Source of the DNA: an uncultured Ruminococcus sp.
Lineage (GTDB): Bacteria; Bacillota; Clostridia; Oscillospirales; Ruminococcaceae
Length of the DNA stretch: 8,439 bases
Assembly: GCA_945876405.1 (NCBI GenBank)
Contig: CAMCOJ010000078.1
Location: 1 to 8,439, forward strand
Reading direction: 5' to 3'
In this document: in pieces, positions 1 through 5,742 of the stretch
Position numbering within the stretch: the stretch's first letter is position 1
Layout of the letters: each line of letters opens with the position of its first letter
Made by a program: the position numbers and the translations under genes
The notes under the pieces: generated by a model
The model's input: the letters and a program-made list of their open reading frames with translations, nothing else
Database searches by the model: none
Told to the model about the DNA's origin: nothing

Positions 1-18
1 TGAAAATACTGTGATTGT

Positions 19-26
19 GCCGATAA
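19..26 (+). promoter_or_regulatory. Sigma-28 (SigD/FliA)-type -10 element upstream of flgM
   Basis: The octamer GCCGATAA is an exact match to the sigma-28 -10 consensus and lies 63 bases before the flgM start codon. The expected -35 (TAAA, about 14-16 bases upstream) falls at the very edge of the window. Bases 1-4 read TGAA with a 14-base spacer, a one-mismatch fit, but the element may be cut by the window border. A sigma-28 promoter in front of flgM would be the usual autoregulatory arrangement, with the sigma factor raising expression of its own inhibitor and of the late genes that follow. The match is seen; the function is inferred. Confidence 0.6.
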
Positions 27-89
27 ATTATATGTAGGGATTGTTCTGCGACGATTTATATTCAAACTACAGAAAGGAGTTGTGTTTGT

Positions 90-407
90 ATGAACATTAA
101 TTTTAATAATGTGAGCAGTGGATATATGAAAACTGAAAAGATCGGAAAAGCCGCTCTTAAAGGCTACACCAGCATAATGTCTGCCGGTGAAAGGATGACA
201 TCCGGTCAGCATGACAAGGTATCAATAAGCCCGGAAGCGGCATCATTCAGAGAACTTGACCGCAGTACTAAGGCAATCGCTTCTGAAGTAAGCAGTTCTG
301 CGTCACAGGAAAAAATTAATTCTCTGAAAGCACAGATTCAGGCAGGCACATACAGTGTATCAGCCGGCAGTGTAGCAGATGCTATTCTTGACAGGATGGC
401 ATTTTAA
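90..407 (+). CDS. flgM: Anti-sigma-28 factor FlgM
   Basis: FlgM binds and inhibits the flagellar sigma factor sigma-28 in the cytoplasm until the hook-basal body is finished, so it times expression of filament genes. The 105-residue product is close to the family's usual length of about 90-100. Residues 42-47 (DKVSIS) match the conserved D-V-x-L/I-S block. Residues 74-103 carry the sigma-binding C-terminal helices, with the signature K-I/V-x-x-L-K-x-x-I-x-x-G-x-Y-x-V followed by the V/I-A helix. The first 40 residues are polar and probably disordered, as in other FlgM proteins. The start is supported by AAAGGAG at 73-79, ten bases before the ATG. It is the first gene of the series, followed by a hairpin and flgN. 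Identification rests on motif match and gene context. Confidence 0.93.
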   Translation: MNINFNNVSSGYMKTEKIGKAALKGYTSIMSAGERMTSGQHDKVSISPEAASFRELDRSTKAIASEVSSSASQEKINSLKAQIQAGTYSVSAGSVADAILDRMAF

Positions 408-423
408 GGGTAACAAAAATACA

Positions 424-473
424 AAAGCACAGGAATAGTTTTTGATTAGTGATAAACTGTTCCTGTTAGCTTT
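424..473 (+). terminator. Hairpin between flgM and flgN, candidate partial terminator or attenuator
   Basis: A 12-bp stem pairs 430-441 (CAGGAATAGTTT) with 454-465 (AAACTGTTCCTG), with one G-U pair and a 12-base loop. An A-U pair (429/466) and a two-base bulge (467-468) lead to an outer stem of AAAGC (424-428) with GCTTT (469-473). The 3' side ends in CTTTAAAA rather than a long U-run, so complete termination is doubtful. It could instead reduce read-through from flgM or protect a processed 3' end. It lies in the 97-base gap between the two genes and leaves the flgN ribosome binding site free. Confidence 0.5.
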
Positions 474-490
474 AAAATAATACTGAATTC

Positions 491-507
491 GGAGATGAAT
501 ATGCATG
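491..507 (+). promoter_or_regulatory. flgN translation initiation region with an upstream out-of-frame ATG
   Basis: GGAGA at 491-495 is the only Shine-Dalgarno-like sequence before flgN. The flgN ATG at 505 lies 10 bases after GGAG (491-494). Another ATG at 501 is 6 bases after GGAG, an apparently better spacing, but opens a three-codon frame (MHG) ending at TAA 510-512, inside the flgN start region. A third ATG at 495 overlaps the Shine-Dalgarno itself. The long frame and its FlgN similarity fix 505 as the real start, and the other ATGs may lower or couple initiation. Confidence 0.45.
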
Positions 508-975
508 GATAATTACGATGAGTTTTACGATTTTATGGAACAGTATATAGATTTTTATAATGATGTATGCAACAATGAAAAAAATAAAATGGATGCTCTT
601 GAATCAGACAATCTCAAACTTATCAACGAAGTTCTCTCTGATTATCAGGTTTTTGTTACCAGGGCGGAGTTATACGAAAAGAGAAGAAAAGAACTATTTA
701 AGAAAATAGGGTTGGATGGAAAGACTTTCAGGGAAATCGTTGATATGGAAACCGGCGTTCAGCGTGAAGAACTTGAGAATTTATTCCTTGATTTCAGAGA
801 TGCAGTTTCAACAGCACGTGAATATAACAGCAGATCACTCGAAATTGTGAAAAAAAATCTTAAAGAAACAGGAATGCAGGATTATGATATAAACGATCCG
901 GCTTGCTACGATAAGAGCGGAAATATTCCTGAAAGAGGATATTCACATACGAATCTCCTCAACAGACAAGCCTGA
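505..975 (+). CDS. flgN: FlgN-family export chaperone for FlgK and FlgL
   Basis: FlgN is a cytoplasmic type III export chaperone that binds the C-terminal helices of FlgK and FlgL and delivers them to the flagellar export gate. The product is 156 residues, of ordinary length for the family, and is rich in charged heptad-like helices throughout. It shows the family pattern of an E-K-x-x-A-L-x-x-x-[DN] segment early (about residues 25-35), an E-x-x-R-x-x-L-x-x-x-I-G-L block in the middle (about 55-71), and a last long helix containing N-x-x-x-L (about 108-120). The C-terminal tail (about 125-156) is polar and probably flexible. Sequence conservation in this family is low, so the call leans on its place between flgM and flgK, which matches Bacillus yvyG/flgN. 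It ends 16 bases before flgK and is probably co-transcribed with it. Confidence 0.85.
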   Translation: MDNYDEFYDFMEQYIDFYNDVCNNEKNKMDALESDNLKLINEVLSDYQVFVTRAELYEKRRKELFKKIGLDGKTFREIVDMETGVQREELENLFLDFRDAVSTAREYNSRSLEIVKKNLKETGMQDYDINDPACYDKSGNIPERGYSHTNLLNRQA

Positions 976-991
976 AAGCGGAGGGATTATT

Positions 992-2563
992 ATGAGTATG
1001 AGACCAACATTTATGGGGTTTGAGGCTTCCAAGTCGGCACTGTTTGCAAGTCAGAAGGGCCTCGACATTGTAGGGCATAACCTTGCCAATATGTCCACAG
1101 AAGGATATACAAGACAGAGAGTGGATCAGGTGTCAGTCGACACATATGCGTTTAAAAACAGAAAAGCAGATTCGTCGAAAAACCATCTTGGAATGGGGAC
1201 TGATGTAAACGGAGTGCAGCAGGTACGTGATGAGCGAATGGATACTGCCTTCAGAAATTCCTATTCAGATACTTCATATTATGGCAGAAGCAGTGATATG
1301 CTTTCAGAGATTGAAAACATACTTTCAGAGATTGATCCTGGTGTGGACGGATACGGATACGGGTTAAGTTACGGTATAAAAGAGATGTACAATTCTCTTC
1401 AGGTTCTTTCTAAAAATGTAAATCTTGAAGCAAATGCAGTTATTTTTGCTGATTCTGTAAAAAATATATGTACTGTTCTTAACAGAACGGCGACAACTTT
1501 GTCCGAGGCAAGGGAAGCCTATAAACAGGATTTTAAGACTGAGGTTGATGATGTTAATTCGATTATGGAAGATATATCATCACTTAACAAGAGAATTACA
1601 GACATTATCTCGGGGGCAGGGTATACTGAACAGTATGGTCCGAACGAACTGCTTGACAAGAGAAATATGCTTCTTGATGAACTTTCAGCATTCGGAAAAG
1701 TCGATGTGGTACACCAGGATGACGGAAGTGTTAAGGTATCTCTTAACGGACATGAATGCATAAAAGGCGAGAGATATGATACTGTCATTCTTCAGGAAAA
1801 CGGTGATAACGGAATCGCAGTAAGATGGAAGAGCAATTCTGAAGATGCAACAGCTGGAAACGGTATTTTAAAGGCGGCCTCGGAAATAATAAACGGAAGA
1901 GGAGTAAATGCAAGTTCTGATTCTGACACTACAGTCAGGGGATTTAACTACTACATGGATAAACTTGATACTTTTGCAGAAAAGCTTGCAGATGTACTTA
2001 ACAACACACTTCCGGTAAAAGCTGATGCGATGGGAAATCCTGTTTCGTTTGATGATAATGAAGGAAAGTATATTTCATACAAAAAACTTGTCGGAGCCAC
2101 AGTTAATGATGGCGGTTTTGCATATGTGAATACTGACAGAAAAGTAACTGCTGCAAATATTGCTGTATCCGATGATCTTGCAAGGGATGCCACTTATATT
2201 CTTACTGATAAGAAAAGCAGTGACAATCAGTATTTCCTTAATCTTATCGGAAAACTTACTGATGAAGAGCTTGATTTCACAAATGGCAATGAACCGTTTA
2301 AGGGAACTTTTCAGGATTTCATTACTGACTTTAGTGCAAAAATAGGCGGTGACGTAAAGTTTGCACAGTCAAAGGTCGAAGCCTGTGAACAGTATTCCGA
2401 TGAGCTACAGAACAACAGAGAAAGCATTACCGGAGTAAGCGAGAGTGAAGAAACGGTTAGTATGCTGACTTATAACAGGGCTTTTCAGGCTGCTGCAAAA
2501 ATGATGACGACTATGGATGAACTTCTTGATATAATTATTAATCAGGTTGGAGCACTTGGATAA
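992..2563 (+). CDS. flgK: Flagellar hook-associated protein 1, FlgK
   Basis: FlgK forms the first junction ring between hook and filament outside the cell. The 523-residue product has the standard two-ended axial protein layout. The N-terminal D0 helix covers about residues 1-45 and contains the rod/hook signature around N30-R43 (NLANMSTEGYTRQR). A helical D1 region follows to about 240. The central part is beta-rich and variable. The C-terminal D0 helix, 492-523, contains LTYNRAFQAAAKMM, typical of FlgK. There is no signal peptide, as expected for a type III export substrate. GGAGGG at 980-985, six bases before the ATG at 992, supports this start; a second ATG two codons later is further from it. 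It follows flgN by 16 bases and precedes flgL, and its chaperone gene is adjacent. No sign of truncation or frameshift. Confidence 0.96.
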   Translation: MSMRPTFMGFEASKSALFASQKGLDIVGHNLANMSTEGYTRQRVDQVSVDTYAFKNRKADSSKNHLGMGTDVNGVQQVRDERMDTAFRNSYSDTSYYGRSSDMLSEIENILSEIDPGVDGYGYGLSYGIKEMYNSLQVLSKNVNLEANAVIFADSVKNICTVLNRTATTLSEAREAYKQDFKTEVDDVNSIMEDISSLNKRITDIISGAGYTEQYGPNELLDKRNMLLDELSAFGKVDVVHQDDGSVKVSLNGHECIKGERYDTVILQENGDNGIAVRWKSNSEDATAGNGILKAASEIINGRGVNASSDSDTTVRGFNYYMDKLDTFAEKLADVLNNTLPVKADAMGNPVSFDDNEGKYISYKKLVGATVNDGGFAYVNTDRKVTAANIAVSDDLARDATYILTDKKSSDNQYFLNLIGKLTDEELDFTNGNEPFKGTFQDFITDFSAKIGGDVKFAQSKVEACEQYSDELQNNRESITGVSESEETVSMLTYNRAFQAAAKMMTTMDELLDIIINQVGALG

Positions 2564-2577
2564 TTTTTTATGATGTG

Positions 2578-2582
2578 AGGTG
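2578..2582 (+). promoter_or_regulatory. Ribosome binding site that decides the flgL start
   Basis: AGGTG at 2578-2582 lies six bases before ATG 2589. The longer frame would begin at GTG 2580, but that codon sits inside this Shine-Dalgarno-like sequence and has no site of its own. ATG 2589 also gives the usual FlgL N-terminus (MALRVTQ), so it is preferred. Confidence 0.7.
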
Positions 2583-2588
2583 AAAAAA

Positions 2589-3635
2589 ATGGCATTAAGG
2601 GTGACGCAGGGTGCAACTAACAGATCTTACTTAAAGAACCTTAATAATTCTCATTCAAAGATGAATGAATCAATGGAAAAACTTGAAACCGGACGAAAGT
2701 TTTCAAAGATTTCCGATGATGTAACAGGGGCGACAAAATGCCTTGATTTAAGATCAAAGCTTTACAGAAATGAACGTAACAAGGATAATGTGGAAGGTGC
2801 AATTGAAGAGATGCAGATGTCTGAAACTCTTGTAACAGAGATGAAAGATATTGTTTCAAATGTTTATTCGGATATGCTCAGGGCTTCAAATTCGCACACT
2901 ATTGAATCTGGTAAGGAGACTTTCCTTTCTTTGCTGGACCAGTCCAAGCAGGAGATTCTCAGACTTGCAAATCAGAAGTATAATGATAAGTATCTTCTTG
3001 GTGGTCTTGCTGTTGATGATGAACCTTTTAAGGAAGATGAAAACGGTTATCTTACCATAAGAGGAGAAAAACTGTCAGATATCGTAAATAAAAACGATAT
3101 ACAGGGACCATATACAGACAGTCAGGAAAAATATTATGTAAACGGAAAACCGGTTGGATATACTCATGATAATTTTATTGACGTAGGTCTTGATATGAGT
3201 TCAAAAAATGTTACTTCAAGTTCGAGATATAACATATCTGTAGACGGAATTATGATTATGGGTTACGGTGAAACTGTAACCGAAAACGGTAACTCTATAT
3301 CCAACAATATTTATGATATGATGACTGAGATGGAAAAAGCAATTGAAAATGCTGATATTGACAGACTCAGTGAACTGACAGGCAATTTTAAGAATCAGTT
3401 TGATGATATGGTTTCCGGTCTGGGTGAGATAGGAGTAAGAACCAAGTTCCTTGATACAACACTTGCAAGACTTGAAAATGAAAATACTACTCTTCTTGAG
3501 GCAAAGAACAATGTTGAAGCAACGGATGATACAACAGAAATTACGAACTTTAAAGGATACCAGAATTCATGGAATCTTATATTACAGTTTGGAGGGAATA
3601 TTTTTCCTAAATCCTTAATGGACTATGTGGGATAA
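2589..3635 (+). CDS. flgL: Flagellar hook-associated protein 3, FlgL
   Basis: FlgL forms the second junction ring, between FlgK and the flagellin filament. With the ATG at 2589 the product has 348 residues, slightly longer than the common length of about 300. The flagellin-type N-terminal domain covers about residues 1-140. It opens with MALRVTQGATNRSYLKNLNN and has the G-R-K-x-x-x-x-S-D-D-V/P pattern near 33-45. A variable beta-rich middle follows at roughly 145-245, and the C-terminal helical domain runs from about 250. The extreme C-terminus (QFGGNIFPKSLMDYVG) resembles the L-P-x-S-L-x-D-x-[LV] ending of FlgL. It starts 25 bases after flgK stops and is very likely in the same transcript. 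FlgN, encoded upstream, is its expected chaperone. Flagellin is the main alternative, but length, ending and position favour FlgL. Confidence 0.93.
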   Translation: MALRVTQGATNRSYLKNLNNSHSKMNESMEKLETGRKFSKISDDVTGATKCLDLRSKLYRNERNKDNVEGAIEEMQMSETLVTEMKDIVSNVYSDMLRASNSHTIESGKETFLSLLDQSKQEILRLANQKYNDKYLLGGLAVDDEPFKEDENGYLTIRGEKLSDIVNKNDIQGPYTDSQEKYYVNGKPVGYTHDNFIDVGLDMSSKNVTSSSRYNISVDGIMIMGYGETVTENGNSISNNIYDMMTEMEKAIENADIDRLSELTGNFKNQFDDMVSGLGEIGVRTKFLDTTLARLENENTTLLEAKNNVEATDDTTEITNFKGYQNSWNLILQFGGNIFPKSLMDYVG

Positions 3636-3670
3636 CAGGAAGCCAGAATATAATCCAGGGAGGGAGATAT

Positions 3671-4258
3671 ATGCAGCTGTTAAAGATTACTACTGTACCG
3701 ATAAAGTACAAAGTTGAACAGGAAAATACTGTTACTGAATCTGATTCTTCGTTTAATGTTGAACTTGAAAAAAACGCATCCAATGTAAAGATACCTGTTG
3801 CTGGTTCTGAAAAATCACAGCGAAGACCTGACATGGTAAGGGACAGGAGCAGTTTCAGAGCAAATGGAATGAATAATACTGTAACGGACGCGGTAAATGA
3901 TTCAGTACAAAACGGTGGACAGAATGATTATGATGTGAAGTACTGCTACGGAAGAAAAAATGTTACTCCTGAAACCAAAGTTCAGGGAAATGCACTGAGT
4001 ATGGTGAATTATTCATCAGCACCGCTTGATGCTGCAATTGATGGAATAGATTCGCTGCTTCCGGATAGTTCATGGGAGCCTGATGCAGTGGAAAAAAGCA
4101 CTGTAAATTCAAACAGTAAAGTAAATACAGTACATCAGAAACCTCGTGAGAGAAAAATTGTCGAAGAATTTGCACATGTTGAGATAGAATATCTTGGCGG
4201 GTTCAATTACGTACCGAAAAGCTCGGCACCGGATTATGAGGAACCTGAAGAAAAATAA
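3671..4258 (+). CDS. YviE/DUF6470-like protein of unknown function
   Basis: This 195-residue protein occupies the place of Bacillus subtilis yviE (DUF6470) between flgL and fliW. The recognisable parts are the two ends. The N-terminus (residues 1-16, MQLLKITTVPIKYKVE) fits the family's opening pattern of a short hydrophobic strand followed by T-x-P-I/A-K-Y. The C-terminus (about 165-195) carries V-x-I-E-Y-L-G-G followed by Y-V-P and a P/E-rich tail. The middle, about 20-160, is low-complexity, rich in S, N, D and V, and probably disordered or variable. There is no signal peptide or membrane segment. AGGGAGGGAG at 3657-3666 is a strong ribosome binding site for this ATG. Its function is not known; co-location with hook-associated protein and fliW genes suggests a role in filament assembly or its control. 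Family assignment is from memory of the pattern and is moderately sure. Confidence 0.7.
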   Translation: MQLLKITTVPIKYKVEQENTVTESDSSFNVELEKNASNVKIPVAGSEKSQRRPDMVRDRSSFRANGMNNTVTDAVNDSVQNGGQNDYDVKYCYGRKNVTPETKVQGNALSMVNYSSAPLDAAIDGIDSLLPDSSWEPDAVEKSTVNSNSKVNTVHQKPRERKIVEEFAHVEIEYLGGFNYVPKSSAPDYEEPEEK

Positions 4259-4267
4259 ATTTATTAT

Positions 4268-4303
4268 AGGGGATATGCTGTAAGAGCATTCCCCTGTATT
4301 TTT
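4268..4303 (+). terminator. Hairpin with U-rich tail between the YviE-like gene and fliW
   Basis: GGGGA (4269-4273) pairs with TCCCC (4290-4294) and ATGCT (4275-4279) pairs with AGCAT (4285-4289). Base 4274 is bulged and the loop is the five bases GTAAG. An A-U pair at 4268/4295 extends the stem to 11 pairs. The sequence TGTATTTTT follows (4295-4303). This has the form of an intrinsic terminator with a slightly delayed U-tract. It begins 10 bases after the upstream stop codon and ends 10 bases before the GGAGGT of fliW. It may separate the junction-protein transcript from fliW-csrA, or allow partial read-through. Confidence 0.65.
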
Positions 4304-4323
4304 AAAAATAAACGGAGGTAATT

Positions 4324-4752
4324 ATGAAAGTAAACACTAAGTTTTTTGGAGAAATAGAAATCTCTGAAAAGGACATTATTACATTTGATCAGCCTGTTCT
4401 TGGTTTTGAAGAAAAAAAGAGATATGTTTTTATGATGGATGATTCGCTTAACGGTGAGTTTATATGGCTTCAGAGTATTGACGACAGTGCGCTCTGCTTT
4501 GTTCTTGCTAATCCGAGTACACTTAATGAAAATTACGCACCGACTTTTGCTGAGGAAATTTCCAGTGTGATAGGAAATGGTACATATGAGATGTGGCTTG
4601 TAATGGTTGTTGCTGATAACTTCGGCGAGTCCACTGTAAATCTTAAAAGCCCGATAATCGTAAACCTTGACGAGAGAAGAGCTGCTCAGATGATTGCTGA
4701 GGAAGACTATGCTATTCGATACAGGCTTTTTGAAAATGTTAAGGAGGACTAA
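4324..4752 (+). CDS. fliW: Flagellar assembly factor FliW
   Basis: FliW is a cytoplasmic protein that binds flagellin and, when released, binds CsrA and relieves CsrA's block on flagellin translation. The 142-residue product is of normal family length. Typical elements are visible: an N-terminal strand ending in F-x-x-P-V-L-G-F (21-28), the L-Q-S motif (49-51) after a hydrophobic strand, the F-V-L-A-N-P strand (59-64), and the conserved N-L-K-S-P-I-I-V-N block (106-114) followed by the A-Q-M-I-x-x-x-x-Y segment. GGAGGT at 4314-4319, four bases before the ATG, defines the start. csrA begins two bases after its stop and its ribosome binding site lies inside the end of fliW, so the two are translationally close-coupled, matching their role as partners. 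Confidence 0.95.
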   Translation: MKVNTKFFGEIEISEKDIITFDQPVLGFEEKKRYVFMMDDSLNGEFIWLQSIDDSALCFVLANPSTLNENYAPTFAEEISSVIGNGTYEMWLVMVVADNFGESTVNLKSPIIVNLDERRAAQMIAEEDYAIRYRLFENVKED

Positions 4753-4754
4753 AG

Positions 4755-4982
4755 ATGCTTATATTATCAAGAAAAGTGGGGGAAACTGTTTATTTAAATG
4801 AAGATATAGAGATAAAGATTGTTGAAGTCAGCGGGGATAAGGTAAGACTTGGAATAGAGGCTCCAAAGGACGTTAAGGTGCTCAGAAGCGAGCTTAGACA
4901 GACTATGGAGAGCAATAAAAAAGCATCAGAAGCTGTTGCACCTGATGCCTTCAAAAATATGCTTGACAAGATTAAAAAATAA
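4755..4982 (+). CDS. csrA: Carbon storage regulator CsrA, RNA-binding translational repressor
   Basis: CsrA is a small dimeric RNA-binding protein that recognises GGA in hairpin loops or near ribosome binding sites. In Gram-positive flagellates it represses flagellin translation and is antagonised by FliW. The 75-residue product carries the key RNA-contact residues L4, R6 and R44, within MLILSRK and the A-P-K-D-V-K-V-L-R segment; the His commonly found just before R44 is Leu here. The extended C-terminal tail (about 48-75) is of the type found in FliW-responsive, Gram-positive CsrA proteins rather than the shorter enterobacterial form. AAGGAGG at 4741-4747, within the last codons of fliW, precedes the ATG by seven bases. 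Downstream it meets a minus-strand gene tail to tail, 2 bases apart, with no evident terminator between. Confidence 0.96.
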   Translation: MLILSRKVGETVYLNEDIEIKIVEVSGDKVRLGIEAPKDVKVLRSELRQTMESNKKASEAVAPDAFKNMLDKIKK

Positions 4983-4984
4983 AA

Positions 4985-5644
4985 TCATCGGTATAGCATC
5001 TGCTCGTCAATCATCTCAACATTGCCGAGCAGAGCGATATTGGCCTTTCGTATGAATGAGCTGAGTTCTGCTTCACATCGTTTATTTATTTTTCCGATTT
5101 TATATTTGTATTTGGTATGATTCCCGAACATAAGTCCCTTTTCTCCGGTATGAAGATGAAGTTCGGTAGGCTTTGAGAATATAGGATCGGATATTTTTAT
5201 AGTCAGTTTATCGTCATATTCGCCTATTATTTCAGGACATTCGATGGCTGCACCGCTCATGGATATTGCTTTTATACAGCACTGCTCCCATCTGTAGATG
5301 AGTTTGTTTACAAGAAACTGATGTTTGAAAGCTGGTACATATACCTGAGCTTCAAACGGAATATGTGCTGCAAGTACTTTCTCGGCACCGTGCAGAAAGG
5401 CGCATTTGAGTGATACAACACGAAGCAGTTTTGATGATGAAAGGTATACGTTGCCGGTGAAAATATGTGTTGAAACACCATTTTCGCTGCAGATTACCTT
5501 TACTTCTGAATTTATCTGAAGTATCGGGACAAACTGTGCAGTAAAGTCAAGATACTGATCCTGAGCTGAATATGAGGCAAATCCAATTTCGAGAACTTCG
5601 TCATTCATTAATTTTAAAATTGCTTTGCATTTTACAGGAAACAT
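4985..5644 (-). CDS. PilZ-like domain protein, possible cyclic-di-GMP effector (degenerate)
   Basis: The 219-residue product looks like a YcgR/YpfA-type two-part protein. An N-terminal beta-rich region covers about residues 3-95. It is followed by a PilZ-like region from about 97 to 215, whose best mark is W-E-x-C-C-I-K-A-I-S-M-S-G-A-A-I-E at 119-135, resembling the PilZ D/N-x-S-x-x-G-A/G strand. The second PilZ signature, an RxxxR motif at the start of the domain, is not visible; the corresponding segment has K107, K114 and R118 at other spacings. Ligand binding is therefore doubtful. A later segment (about 170-200: G-L-M-F-G, Y-K-I-G-K-I) fits the remaining barrel strands. No signal peptide or membrane helix. 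GGGGGTG (complement of 5650-5656) precedes the ATG by five bases. It lies opposite in direction to the whole cluster, with its own promoter. Identification is tentative; function in motility control is inferred from context. Confidence 0.6.
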   Translation of the reverse strand: MFPVKCKAILKLMNDEVLEIGFASYSAQDQYLDFTAQFVPILQINSEVKVICSENGVSTHIFTGNVYLSSSKLLRVVSLKCAFLHGAEKVLAAHIPFEAQVYVPAFKHQFLVNKLIYRWEQCCIKAISMSGAAIECPEIIGEYDDKLTIKISDPIFSKPTELHLHTGEKGLMFGNHTKYKYKIGKINKRCEAELSSFIRKANIALLGNVEMIDEQMLYR

Positions 5645-5673
5645 TATTACACCCCCAAGTCACATTTACAATT

Positions 5674-5701
5674 ATTATACCATAAAACAGCGAAAAGTGA
5701 A
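5674..5701 (-). promoter_or_regulatory. Sigma-A-type promoter for the PilZ-like gene
   Basis: On the minus strand a perfect -10 TATAAT (complement of 5674-5679) is preceded, after a 16-base spacer, by TTCACT (complement of 5696-5701), matching TTGACA at four of six positions. It lies about 30 bases upstream of the start codon at 5644. This suggests housekeeping, not sigma-28, transcription of the gene. No equally good promoter is visible on the plus strand for the divergent gene at 5743. Confidence 0.6.
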
Positions 5702-5742
5702 ATATCTTTCAGCAAAAAAATTAAAAAAAAGGAGAAAAAATA

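Noticed and set aside
2580..2588. GTG start for flgL at 2580, adding three residues
   Set aside because: The codon lies inside the Shine-Dalgarno sequence of ATG 2589 and has none of its own; the ATG gives the usual FlgL N-terminus.
3649..3654. TATAAT between flgL and the YviE-like gene
   Set aside because: No -35-like sequence is present at 16-18 bases upstream, so it is likely chance in AT-rich sequence.
3681..3704. TAAA (3681-3684) followed by ACCGATAA (3697-3704), resembling a sigma-28 promoter at the start of the YviE-like gene
   Set aside because: The spacer is 12 bases, shorter than the usual 14-16, and the bases lie within the first codons, where they encode the conserved LKITTVPIKYK segment. 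The likeness is probably due to coding sequence.
4280..4284. Loop of the hairpin before fliW as a CsrA binding site
   Set aside because: The loop reads GTAAG and has no GGA, so it does not fit CsrA recognition; a terminator role is more likely.
4999..5033. Inverted repeat TCTGCTCG / CGAGCAGA downstream of csrA
   Set aside because: The loop is 19 bases, there is no U-tract, and it lies within the minus-strand coding region, so it does not look like a terminator.
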